Of a DNA stretch of 64,000 bases, positions 1 to 12,010 are shown one piece after another (positions within the stretch are counted from its first letter, which is position 1; every line of letters starts with the position of its first letter). The notes below the pieces were generated by a model, which worked only from the letters and a program-made list of their open reading frames with translations, had not been told where the DNA came from and did not search any database. The stretch lies in NCBI RefSeq assembly GCF_001949145.1, contig NW_019091366.1, positions 2,083,146 to 2,147,145 of the forward strand, in the 5' to 3' direction. This DNA is from Acanthaster planci (lineage: Eukaryota; Echinodermata; Asteroidea; Valvatida; Acanthasteridae). A program made the translations under genes and the position numbers.

Positions 1-1700
1 AGTAAATTCATCAGTATCTTTGTTGTTGTTGAGGGAACAATCCAAGTTACACGAAAAAAATGGTTTGAATATTTGTACAAATGCCAAATAAAAGCCACTG
101 ATCAGGAACACACACCTTTCATTTATTTACTTATTTTTCTACTTCCTAGGGCCGTCAAATGCCTAGATATACATGTACATGTAAGTAAACAAAACTTGTC
201 TTCTAAGCTGAAAGATAAAAAAGACATGTACATTTGCAGAGTGAAACACTGGCTCTCTGTTTTAAAAGATCATACTCTTTAGAACTGCTTTCACTGTATG
301 CTCTCTTTATTTGCAAAAGGAAATCAGGTTCCAGCCCCACACACAGTTTGAACCCATCTCACTAGGGTAGAGAGAAGCATCCTTTCTGCTTAATCCAATG
401 CCAAGGTCAGATATGGATCCTTTCCATAAAAGCACACATGCAAATAAGTCAATCTGATTTTGCAAAACTAGTACAACTCAGACACCTTGTAGATTGACAA
501 GAGTACACGTGTGAAATCCTGTATTATTTTATGGTCTCATGCAGGGTTCATAAAAGCATGAAATCTGATTAGTGGTACCGGGGTATCTGGACTCAAAGTC
601 TCTTTGACCCAAGATCCTGCGCCTGATCCAATCAGAAAGAAAACTGTCCTCCGTCTATTTTGGGAATAATATGAATGACTGGTGGGTCTGGAATCTTTGA
701 ACCCAAGATGGAAACTTTTAAGATACATCGTTCATTGTTTAATATTTCAAATTCATTTGAATACGCGGACTGTCAAAAGTTGATTTTAAAGACATAAATT
801 GTATCTTGCAAAAACAAATCATTCAGTTCTGTCACAGAAAATTGCTTAAACCTGCATTCTGTTTTGTCTTTGAAAGTCTTCCATGGGAGCTGTCTGACAC
901 TGGCTCTCAATGTATGATGTTCTTGTCCTTGGACAAGACACAAGACCTCTGCATCTGAGAGTCCCCCACATCCAAGGTGATGCTGGAGCAACAACCCGAG
1001 ATTGAAGGACTTTTTTAATCAACAGTAGTTGGTCATAATCCCCCGCTTCCTCTTGATGCCATCCCAAGTGACAAGAACACGACACAGCAATCATTCAGTT
1101 GTTATGACCCGCACACTGCCCACACCCATATCTACATATACTCCCTGCTTCTATTTATTCATGTCGTTATCATTTCACCAGGGTAGCCCCCATCACTTGT
1201 CAATTCCCTGCTGTCTCCCTTACAGCCCTAGCAATGCAAAACAAACAAAACAAAAAAAACCACACACAAACAAATTAAAGAGGAAAAGCATTTCATGATT
1301 TGTCTTGAGAGCACACTGTGGTAACTTCACCTGCATGGTTGTACATGTAGGTGGTATTTTTAGTAGAGCATCTGTATTTTTCATCTTCTAGGCAACATTT
1401 TGAGGAATAAGAAATAAAGCAAGCTTGGCCCTTGACTAATGTGACGAATGGTTCCATTCAAAACAGGTAAAACAACCAACCCCATGCAGGTGAGTGTTAT
1501 ATTTTACTCTGTCCATTTTGTATTTCAGTCAATTTCACCTGTGACATTTTGCCTACCACTCCCAACAATACACATACTGAGGCACTTAATGTAATGTAGG
1601 TCTTCAGTGATAGTCAGTGTATGTGTAATTCCTGGGGTGGATTAGTTGAACCAGGCTAATAAAGACACGTGGCAAAACAGACAAAGGATGGAGGAGAGAG
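1..1700. other. gene-poor sequence, no supported gene
   Basis: I see no reading frame with both plausible splice sites and protein-like composition. The open frames on both strands are short and overlap each other. ACATGTACATGT palindromes occur at 171-182. The stretch could be intron or downstream flank of the minus-strand gene whose 5' exon lies at 7113-8484. Confidence 0.5.
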
Positions 1701-1768
1701 TTGAGTTCTGAGCTCCTTCAGTTAGGGCACAGGCTTGAGTTCTGAGCTCCTTCAATTAGGGCACAGGT
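1701..1768. repeat. 34-bp direct duplication, two copies
   Basis: A 34-bp block starting TTGAGTTCTGAGCTCCTTCA is followed directly by a second copy starting at 1735. The copies differ at one G/A position in the part I compared. It is a recent short tandem duplication with no coding content. Confidence 0.85.
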
Positions 1769-2514
1769 GTGCCAGGGAAGGAGGAATGTAAAACAAGTAC
1801 GAACTATAATAACTCGACTTCAATATTATCCAGGGAAGGTTTGAGCTAAGTCATTTAACCAGCGATGTTTGTCTTTGGCACAACTAGACAGGGCATACAT
1901 GTACATGTACGTTTGAGGAAGATCACTAAAGTCCATATTGACCCGAGCTCAAAAACTCACGCAAGCTGTAAGCAGTTATCAAGTCCTTTTTGTTTTCTTG
2001 AGTTCAACAAAAGTTTCCAAGAGGAAAATCAGAAAGAAAAAATGTGTACTTGCTGAAAAATTTATACAAGACAGATCCATTCAAGTCCATTCAAGTCACT
2101 GGATTCGTAACCACTCTCAATTTAGATGAAGCCATCCTTAATGCATTCACACTGACACTGTTCCGGTAAGTGCATTCCATCAATAAAACTGCATTAACTG
2201 AATAAGTATTGACAAGCATGATAAATACAGTCAGTGGAAAGATTTAGCCTCACACTAGCTGATTTTCCCAAACATACAGCAGTCATGGTAGCGGTATGTT
2301 TACACCTGTTTACGCACTGTACTGGTCGTATCTTGAATACTTGGTACTTAGTATATCCAGTCCTCCAAACTCACATTTTCTGTTCTTGCCAAGATCTGGC
2401 ATGGCTTTTTATTTCACTTTTTTCAGCCCCAGTGAACACAAATACATATACATGTAGGTTGATATTGATGGCCTGGAAAAGTTGTGTAAAGCAAGGATCA
2501 GAGGAGAACCAGTT

Positions 2515-2737
2515 ACCAGCTGTATGTTTCACATGCCATTCTGGTTGGTAACCAGGCTCCCTAAATTTGCACCAGCTGTATGTTTCACAGGCCATTCTGG
2601 TTGGTAACCAGGCTCCCTAAATTTGCACCAGCTGTATGTTTCACATGCCATTCTGGTTGGTAACCAGGCTCCCTAAATTTGCACCAGCTGTATGTTTCAC
2701 AGGCCATTCTGGTTGGTAACCAGGCTCCCTAAATTTG
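2515..2737. repeat. 56-bp minisatellite, four copies
   Basis: Four head-to-tail copies of a 56-bp unit begin at 2515, 2571, 2627 and 2683. Each starts ACCAGCTGTATGTTTCACA and contains CATTCTGGTTGGTAACCAGG. The base after the shared start alternates T, G, T, G through the array, so the present array probably arose by duplication of a 112-bp dimer. The unit contains an imperfect palindrome around TTGGTAACCAGG. Confidence 0.95.
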
Positions 2738-2739
2738 TG

Positions 2740-5700
2740 CTATCAGTAGGCCCTAGAAAATTCATCATGTCGTGAAGGTACGGTATAGTGCATAGCGTGT
2801 AGCCATGTCTGAATACGGCATCTTGGGGCTATGGCTTTGATTAGTTGCCATTAGCATACCACAGGAAAACAGCCAGAGACACAGCTTGGGATAGAACTAC
2901 CGCAGTGTAAGAACACTCAACTGACTAATTAATGAGGTGTTCCGAAACAAGTGAGTGTCCTGGATCACCTCTGTATCTGCACCTCCCAACCCCCATTGCC
3001 CCATCTCACCCTCAGACACACACAGTAATAACATACCCTATCCCACAATCTAAAACTGGCTACTGCACTATCATTACTGCCCAATAAATGAGCCAGACAT
3101 TGTAAACCCCCATTTCTAAGCCTCTAGGACCATCCTCATATGTGTATACCTCCTTCCTATTCACCCCCATCTCATCCTCAGACGCAGTGTATGATGCGAT
3201 TTATCCATCGTCCATCATCGTCTTATGTGCCTCTCTCACCCCTGCATCAACTTGACCTGGATAATTTGAGGGAAAAAACGTTGGGATCGGGGCTCTCAAG
3301 AGATTGCATGGCCTTAATTGGTTTGAGCTGCAGAATGCATACATAATGTTGGATCATGTCGCCAAGTCATTATTCATGTGACCTACTGCTACGATGTAAT
3401 GCTACCATAACATCAAATGTAAAGGAATTACACAGAAGTGTTGCCTTCAAGAAACAGGCCTGACGTTTGATGTAGTTCTGAAAATTCCACAGAATTAATG
3501 CTTGATCAAAATAAGAGTGTTTTGTGTTTTTAAAAAGGGAAAACTAGTGTTCTGACATCAGAACTTTCCCTTTGTCTCTTCACAACAGATTCCATGATTT
3601 TCATTTGAAATGTGGCCCCATGGCACCTGACGGCATGAATATTTCACACTAACAGTCGACAGTCTATGCTTCTAATACCTTGGCTAATTCCTTTTCTGCA
3701 CCTGTTCACTCAATCCATTTGAATTGTTTTTCGAGTGCCCCTCAGCCTGGAGAAAGTTTCCCATCATGCCCTGAGTCTTTTGAGAAAGGTACTGGGAACT
3801 ACGTCACCTCCATCCCTCATTGTCCACAACCCGAGACAAGAGATGACTCTAAATAAGGAAATACATACATGTATGGTACTTGACTATGGCTTGCAACAAC
3901 GAATGTGACCAGATCTTACAAAATACGTCTTAAGGCCACATATTCAACCATTATGTTTAATTAAAGAACACAACAAAATCCCAACTGAGTTCTGTTTGGA
4001 TGTACATGTACATGTATCATGCAGTTTGGTATCCAGGTGAAAATGGACAACATACGCGTACGGTATGGTTTCAAAATATTGAGTGGGCTCCCACCGTTTT
4101 ACACAGTGCAAAATTCTCTTGAAGGCCTCTCTCTGAAAGTTTCTCTGGTGACTTAAACCATAGAGGGTTTGTAGCTCTATGCTTAAACTGACTTGCGACT
4201 CATTTTGTGACACTGGGTCACAAATGTACCAATGGAGCCTGTGGATAACAGCTACATCCAATTTTCATAGCGAGGACTGTTATCAGCATCCACAGCCAAT
4301 TAAATCAGACAAAGCCTGGCAAACCATGTTATTGGATTGTCTGCTCAGGTGTTGGACGGGGATGCAGGCTATAGATACTAAATGGAGCCAGGGATTACTG
4401 AAGTCTGCCACATTTCACAAGTAATCTCTCATGGGTTAATGAATGGTGTATGGGTAAACTAATCTCACTTAAAGAGTTCTGAAACAAAACACTGTACTTC
4501 CTTCATGGCATAAATCTAAATAAAAAAGCTCAGGGAACCATTCATGTTAAAATGGAAACAGGGAAATTCAAATATACGTAGCTCTGAATATTGGGCATTG
4601 ATAGAAACCCCTTACACAGGGGAAGGTTCTGTGATAAACTACATTCTTCAGGATGATAGTAGGACAAAAAGGCAACTTGGTTTTAATTTGGAACAGAAAT
4701 GTCACATTGCTGAATGCTTTACACAGCAAGATGAAGTATTTTGGTTTGAATTAACCAGTTGCCACTACAATGCCAACAGTTGATAATTCTGAATTCCCCA
4801 AAACGGGTGGTGTACAGTAATTAAATCCTGTGGATGGTATTCGTCTGAGTGAATGCCTCATTAGTAAACTAGCTGCTATGACGTTATTAAATTCTCCACG
4901 TGAAGACCTCTGTTTCAAATATTCTAACAAGTGGGCAGGCCCTGCGACTTGGTAAATCCAGATCAATTTGAGCCATCATCCGTCAAGACAGCTCTCGGTA
5001 CGGTAGAATTTAAGGGTAGGTTTCGTAACACACTGCATCTGAGAAGCTTCTGCAGTGAAGATGTATTTAAAATCCATGCTTACAGGAATGGTAAAATGTA
5101 AATAATAATGAATATCATAACATACAGCATACATGTACATGTTTGTAGGTAGGTATCCCATATGGAAGAATTTAAATGCAAACTCCAACATTCAAAGAAG
5201 AGAATTTCCCTTGGGCTAAAAATCATCTATCCATCAAGGCTGCATGATATTACCAGTAGATTAATGTTCTCAGACGGTATTTGTCAACTGGACGCTGTGA
5301 GAAACTGCTCAGGTAGATAGCACTCACAAATTCAACCCAAAAAGTATTGAAGGTTTTCCAGTCTTCGATATCACTGTTTCAAGACTCACTGCCAAGCGAT
5401 GACTATGTAACTGCACATGTACATACACGATCAAAACGTTAAGTCAATGTAAACCAATCAGCTTAATCAGCTAAAATCATCTCTTAAGGAAGATGGAAAA
5501 TGAGATGTGTGATCTTCAGCAAACTAAAGCGACTTCTGTTGGATTATAAACATACTTCTTTCAATTACACAGACCAGCTCCTTGGTACAGAGTGCTTGTT
5601 ACCGTCGGCATTTGAAAGCATTGAATGGATCATGTTCTTATTAAAGATATGCGGGGCAATACAAAGACAAGTTGTATACAGCTATGAAGTACATGGACTG

Positions 5701-7112
5701 GAAAGACAGACTTCGTATTTGTAAAGGTCATGTACATGTAAATTGTGCAAATATACAAGTACATACATAAAATAAGAACATATACATGTGCGTGTACACG
5801 AACCTGTATGTACCTGTTCACAGGTAACTAACAGTTAACTACAATGCTACAATGATACTTAAGCAAACATTTCTAGTCTGGAGAAAAACATGCTTCATGG
5901 AAGAAAATTACATATACATGAAGTTGTGAGATATACATGAGTAAAGTTAAAATTGCCCAAGTTTGCCATAAGATTGCATGGCAATCATCCAAGACTAAAT
6001 TAGAGTGACGATGAAAAAGATGAAAGTTTATCATTTTTGAAAGTCTATTCTATCGGTAAAAATTATGGAAACTACGGTACCATGTTTGGTGTGACTAGGA
6101 AATGCAAGCAATACAAGTTACTATGGCGATGGTAACTGCTTTGTTCCCATAGCAAGACGTGGATGCAGTAGATACTGCCGTTAAATAGAAAGGGAGCGTT
6201 GATCCAAATATTAAGTCATGAGCAGTTGCTCTACACTGACGGCCTCAAGCATTTTCAGGATACATGTACAAGCTCAAAATAAATGCTGTATTCTAAACAA
6301 GTTAAATGACAAGAGGTTTCTCTCTTCAGCCGCTTTAGGGGGCAAGCAGCATGGACAGTACATTTGACAATTGGTGACATTATTCTGGCTCATTATGCAG
6401 GCCATTTGAACTCTGACCTCTTAAGTTAATCACCTACTGGATTGCTTGTTGGTGACAATTTCATTATACGGTTGCCGATTGGCAATGTTTATTAACATAA
6501 TTAACATATTGACGATTTCACTGCTTCAATTTCAAGCTTGGATGTGAAATAAAAAGTGAATGCAGCAAGAGGCAAGAAAAAAACAAGCAATTGTGCATTG
6601 TAACTAACATTTTGAAAATTCCAGATGATGTTTTTTATTAAGCACAGAATAGAAAAAAGCACAAGACAACAAGATTAATTTCAAAACAAAATTTTGATTT
6701 TCCAACTTCATAGCATAAAAGCACAAATGTACTGAGGCCTCATTGAGCAAAAAAAATTCATCACCAAATTGAGGCACAAAGTAAAATACTATTTCACATT
6801 AAAACATTGCAAACTGCCATCATGAGTCCATTAACGTACACGTATGTGACTGACACTTTCTTCCCTTCTTGACCAATCAAGGGTAGCAGTCGGAAAGGAC
6901 AAAGACTCGGCTCCTACTGATTTTCTCAGAGATAGTTACACTCATAAGTTTTGACTCAACCGTTCTGGCCTTTATCGGCACAACACATGACCAACCATGC
7001 CCGACGGTATCCAACTCTTTCTGACCTCGCTGTTAATACATGTAAATATGATTTTTAAAAGCATGCATGTGCATGATAAAAAAACACTGAGAAATAGCAA
7101 ACAGTATTTTAC
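2740..7112. other. gene-poor stretch downstream of the 7.1-8.5 kb exon
   Basis: I found no exon that can be supported here. On the minus strand this is the first intron, or the rest, of the gene whose coding exon ends at the donor at 7112/7111, so later exons could lie here or outside the window. Visible content is AT-rich DNA, simple TG/CA-rich tracts and scattered TACATGTA palindromes, for example near 4002-4013 and 5131-5142. Confidence 0.5.
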
Positions 7113-8484
7113 CTTTCTTCACTGCCCGGCCTGTGAATCGTGCCTTTGCCTTGGAGATGATGGACGATGTGAAGGAGAATGTGGGTTTAAGAGATCTTGG
7201 TGATGGTGTACCAGTTGCTTGCGATTGAGAATTCAGTCTCTTCAGTGGATGCTCCTGGATGTCAGTCATTGGTACCCCATCACCCACTTGGTAACCACCA
7301 TCGGTCATGTTGGAGAGAGCAGGGCTTGGTGGTACTCCACTACTGATATCTAAACTCCAACTGTCTACATTTAGACTGTCCATACCTGTTCCTGGCTGAC
7401 TGTGGAAAGGAGAGTTGGGGGTTACAGCCGGCTGGTTAGGGGTGGCAGCAGAACTCAGAGATTCCACACCAGATGGTGTCGGAGTTGTGGTGGAGTGAGC
7501 ATTCTCGTCACAACCATCGAATTCCCAGATGTCTTCCCCCACCAGGTTCCCTCCTCCTGGGCCAAAGATAGAGATGGCCTGGCCAAACCCGACTGGCCGT
7601 ACAGCTATGTGTTCATCTTGGGAGGTAGGGGAGGGATTGGAAGAGGTAGAAGCCGAAATGGTGCTGGCTGCATCCATGTGATCTAAACCCCTGAGACGCA
7701 CCCTTGGGGAAGGGGACCGAGACAACGATGACACCGTCCCCAAACTAGATGAATCTGCCCTGTTTCGGAACACATTGTTATAAATATTAGCCCCATAGGG
7801 CTGGTATCGATCACCCACTAATACAGTGGAGACGGTGTTGGGTGCATCCAAGGAATCAATCCTAACCATCGGTGGGATGCCTCTTGGCGTGCACATCCCA
7901 TGTGACACTTTCCTCTTTTGCCCGTTGTTGTTGGAATGTATTCCATTCTCCTTCCCGTTCATTATTCCCATCATAGTCTCGCCGTTTTCTGGAGAGTTGC
8001 TCTTGGAGGTCCCCGGGTTAGAGTCCACCCCCTGAGTGATGCAGTAGTAGTTAGAGGAGACCTGATCCTGCCCGCTTCGCCCTTCGTTCTTATTCCCAGT
8101 TCCGTTCGTGTTTCCTGACAATTTCTGCAGCTCGTGGAGTTTCTCCTCAAGCCACAGTAAGTGTTGCTGTACAGCTAGTATCTGCCCTTCGGTGCTGGCC
8201 GTGGGGGGTCCAACACCAGCACACCCCCGAGGGCTTGGGTGTCTCATACCAACGTCCGTGCTGCCTACAAGATCCTGATTGTTGGTCCGCTCCGTGAGCA
8301 CTGGGGCTCGAGTTGTCTCTGGGCTCCAGCCAGAAGTTTCAATGCATGGGTCTGAGCGGGTGAGCGTCCGAACTGGCCGGCCTGGTATCTTCCTGCGCTG
8401 TGTACTTTTGGGCAAAGTGGCCATCCGTACCAAGACCGGTACATCCATGTCCAGCACGCCCTGCCCTGGACAGATTTGCGCCAT
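7113..8484 (-). CDS. Ser/Pro/Thr-rich protein of unknown identity, first coding exon (partial)
   Basis: One long open frame runs from an ATG at 8484 to a splice donor (AAAG/GTAAAA) after position 7113, giving 457 codons plus one base. I do not recognise the family. The protein is low-complexity and rich in Ser, Pro, Thr, Asn and Gly. It has many SP/TP sites (around residues 255-290, 332-360 and 385-430), a short leucine-rich helix at about 101-122 that could be a coiled coil, a basic KRKV patch near 190-193, and a basic amphipathic-looking end (about 436-457). This suggests a cytosolic or nuclear regulatory or scaffold segment rather than an enzyme domain. An in-frame TGA lies 33 bases before the ATG, and the base after the ATG is G, which supports this start. 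However, the ATG is preceded by CCAG, so a splice acceptor there is also possible. Later exons are not identified. GC content and open length stand out from the flanks, so I am confident it is coding. Confidence 0.8.
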
Positions 8485-8519
8485 CTGGACACTACATCGA
8501 TCTACTTTGCACGATCATG

Positions 8520-11500
8520 TAATCATCCAAGTAAAATTATATCAATATCCTCTTCCACTGATTGGCAATGTAATTGCCACTACATACTCTGTGTTCAATA
8601 AAATTCTGACGCCAGTCTCATTACTGGCCGTGTGTAATCCAAGCACTAAACGTCAGTTGGCTCGACTCCAAAAAGCCGATTGTAACACGTTCTCTGACAG
8701 CAATGGACCACAACACTCCTTGTGCAGCTAGCTAATCTCATTACTATTGTCAACCACAACAATTTATATGCAATCCCAAGGGTAGGAGTAGGTTGGCCAC
8801 AGGACAATGACCACAGAACAGAACCTCAAGTTATTGTTTAACACAAGTCTCTCCCTCTACTCCTACAATAAGCAGCATCCATCTATCTCCATGGTGATGA
8901 AGGTGATGAGGTAATGATGATGATGACGTTTAGTTAAGGTCCAAGCCTCGGTGACTCACTCAACTGGTCCAGCTCGTCTCCTTGACAAATGAGGAATGTG
9001 GGTTACTCGAGAAGTAAGACAAATTACACAGTACATATCTACACACGTACCTTGTACTTTGACATGCACAGAAGACAAGCCTGTGAGCGAATCACTAAAC
9101 TGCGGATCAGCATGCAACAAATATGAGAGCCATACGAGAGTATGACAACCACATGCATGCACGCATGTAGACGAGCACGATTATCTTCACAAGGTGAACA
9201 CAACACTAGGCAGGTGTTACAAGGGGTCACACTTCAAGATGGAGGGGTCAGGAGTGTATAAACAAACACAGGACATATGAAGACGAAGGAATCTTCAGGG
9301 ATTGGAGGTGATAACAACTCAGGCTTCCTGGTGATTAATGTAGGTCTCATATGCAGCGTACCTGTTTTGATATTGTTTCTCTCTGTGAATATATGTAGAT
9401 GGACCGTTTAGTTTACATATGGTTATTTGAATGAAAACATTACACAGCCATTCAATTCATACGTGCACATGTATGTGCTTTCATTTTTATAAAAAAAGCT
9501 TTCTGGTGGATTTCTCGTGAGTATTGAAAGCCTTAAGAGACGGTATAAATGTACATAGAAATGTACATGTACATGTATGTACAGGATTCATAGATTCCAC
9601 AAAGGCCATACAGTTATTTGGCGACTATGCGACTGCATAAGTAAAGACTCAGGTTCCATTGAAAATATAAGCCTGTGCCTTTAGGCAGGAGGCTAAACCA
9701 AATTGGCCCCATTTCAACTCAAGAGTCCCCAAGAGTTCATGAATGACATATAGGGAATATTTGGCTAACCTTCTTTGGCCTAAGACGCTGATTCAACTAA
9801 TTCCACTGCTCAAAAAAATGACACACAATATTTATGCTTTGTTTCAGTGCCTAAGCAAAAGAAGGCAGGAAATCAGTTACACGTAGATAAAGTGATGTCC
9901 CGGAGACATTAAAAATGCCCTATCTTCCTCAGAAACAAGAGATATTGATTTTGGTGTCTCTTTCAGTTATCTTCAGTGACTGCTAATGGTGTGGCTTGGC
10001 CCTTTGTTGAAGGACTGACTGCCCTATCCCCCGGTATTGGCTTGCACTCTTGCTGGGTCACTTTTGCTGTTGTATGCATTTTAGTATTGAGTGGCTTGGT
10101 GAATTGCTCCCATGATGACAATCTTACGTGAGTCGTTAATGTATTTTGTTTTTGTTGATGTTCACATGTGGCAGCAGGATTATTAACAATGTAGTCATGG
10201 AAACCAAAATGTGTTAATGGTGATTTAGAACTTAGGGAGTACATTCACTGTAACATGTTTATCACTGTTGATGGAGGCACATGTACTGCTATGCACATCA
10301 ATGAGACATAGTCGTTACAAGCTTGGCTTATTGATGTATAAGGTCTGAGAATATGCAAATGCCCACTGCAGCTGTGTTAGCCATTATCGGGGCAGTTAGG
10401 CAATGGCTCAGGAACTCAGCAGGGTTAAGTGCTATGAATGATGAATACTGAATACCGAGAAACACAACCAATTCTGAGAACGATTCAGCTTTACACAGCA
10501 CAGTAAAAGGCTAGGGTAACGTAAAAAAAAATTGCTTTTAATTGTACAATTTTTAACTCCTCACTAGGGAAAGGAGTTGTTGATGCCAAAAAAGAAGAGA
10601 GTTGTGGCATTTTTAAACATGATTCTTCAGACAGTGGAGGTTAAGATATGCCTTCTGTTCAGACTTTGGAAAACTGATTTTCATTGTTCATTTTCACTTT
10701 GAAATGTAATTTTGGCGTTTTCGTCTTGTTTCTTCTCCTCCGGTTAATTCAACTTGATGGTTTGCCATCTGACGTGAATGTTTGAGATTTGTTCTATTTT
10801 CATTTTGTCCAATAAGCAATCCATTTGTTAAATGCTATGTCGCTGCGATATCTACGTTTCACGCAATCTTTAAATTCAGCCTAAACTGATTTAATGTAGC
10901 ACTGACTGATGGCACTAAATTTCCATACTGGCAGCACACCAGCCAATAAACATGACAATCATTATGCCATGGAGCCTCTACTTTGGCTAACTGCATATAT
11001 ACTGTAATTGATCAATAAACCACCCAGTAAGCTGCTGAATATTAAAGAGCACTAATAATACGGGAAAGGACAAACATTGAAACCTGGTATGTTCATATGT
11101 ACGACACAATGCTACTCAACAAATGCTCTGTTGGGTTCTACATGCATGTATCTATGTGCCTAACCTTGTAACGACCAAATTTACTTGCAAGCTTTCAATC
11201 TTTTTTGCTTTTTATCCAAATGCTGATGGTTTCCCACCTCCCTGGATTAACAAATATTTCTGCATGATTCACATTCAATGACATGCACTTGCTTCAAACC
11301 ACTGAAAAGAGTCGAGACCTGCATCAATGTTGCCTCGGGAATCCACCCACTCAAGTGTTCTCCAGGAACCATTGCGGAAGTATCGACTTCCCGTCGCATT
11401 ATTAATGTCACTGCTTGAATTGCCCGTGGTGACTGGCAATGTACAGGGACAGGGAAGCATTGGAGGTACAAAACCAAGCACATTCTCAAATCCACTGTCT

Positions 11501-11780
11501 TTGAAAATTGACATTTTTAAAGTTTTACACCTGGGAAGGTACATGTATGAAACATTTACCTTAGCCTAATAGCCACGGTTCAAGGGCATCACGAGCCTTT
11601 CCTCTATCTCAATGTCAAAGTTTCAGTCAGATATCAGTCAATTTGAGATGGAATTGCTTGCCTGTTCTGTGTCAGATGATTTGAGATTCAACACAGGTAC
11701 TTCTTCACACTGAATAAAGAATATCCCTTTCTTTAATGTCATGCCCAGTTGCAGATCTTATGCATGGAAATCTGAGATAA
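8520..11780. other. upstream flank or intron without a supported gene
   Basis: This lies 5' of the long minus-strand exon. A TGA/TGATGATGA tract occurs at about 8895-8930. Open frames of 60-93 codons occur on both strands, but none has a recognisable domain or convincing splice sites. TACATGTA-type palindromes recur, for example GTACATGTACATGTATGTAC near 9562-9581. Confidence 0.45.
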
Positions 11781-12010
11781 TTTAACCCCAGGAATATCTC
11801 ACTCAAGAACCTCATAAACAAGTTCTTTTAACCCCCCGAATATCTCACTCAAGAACCTCATAAACAAGTTCTTTTAACCCCAGGAATATCTCACTTAAGA
11901 ACCTCATAAACAAGTTCTTTTAACACCAGGAATATCTCACTCAAGAACCTCATAAACAAGTTCTTTTAACACCAGGAATATCTCACTCAAGAACCTCATA
12001 AACAAGTTCT
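11781..12010. repeat. 46-bp minisatellite, five copies
   Basis: Five copies of a 46-bp unit start at about 11781, 11827, 11873, 11919 and 11965. Each contains GAATATCTCACTCAAGAACC followed by TCATAAACAAGTTCTTTTAA. The spacing of the GAATATCTC core is exactly 46 bp at every step (11792, 11838, 11884, 11930, 11976). Copies differ mainly in the CCCC/CACC block just before the core, and the last two are nearly identical. Confidence 0.95.

Noticed and set aside
1029-6900. Many open frames of 60-105 codons on both strands
   Set aside because: They overlap each other in opposite frames, have no shared domains, poor start context and no convincing splice sites; expected by chance in AT-rich DNA.
7113-8484. 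Naming the Ser/Pro-rich exon from human 10q24 neighbours
   Set aside because: Linkage alone is not evidence of identity, and I see no family motif in the protein.
7402-8731. Plus-strand open frames opposite the long Ser/Pro exon
   Set aside because: They are antisense shadows of a GC-richer coding exon.
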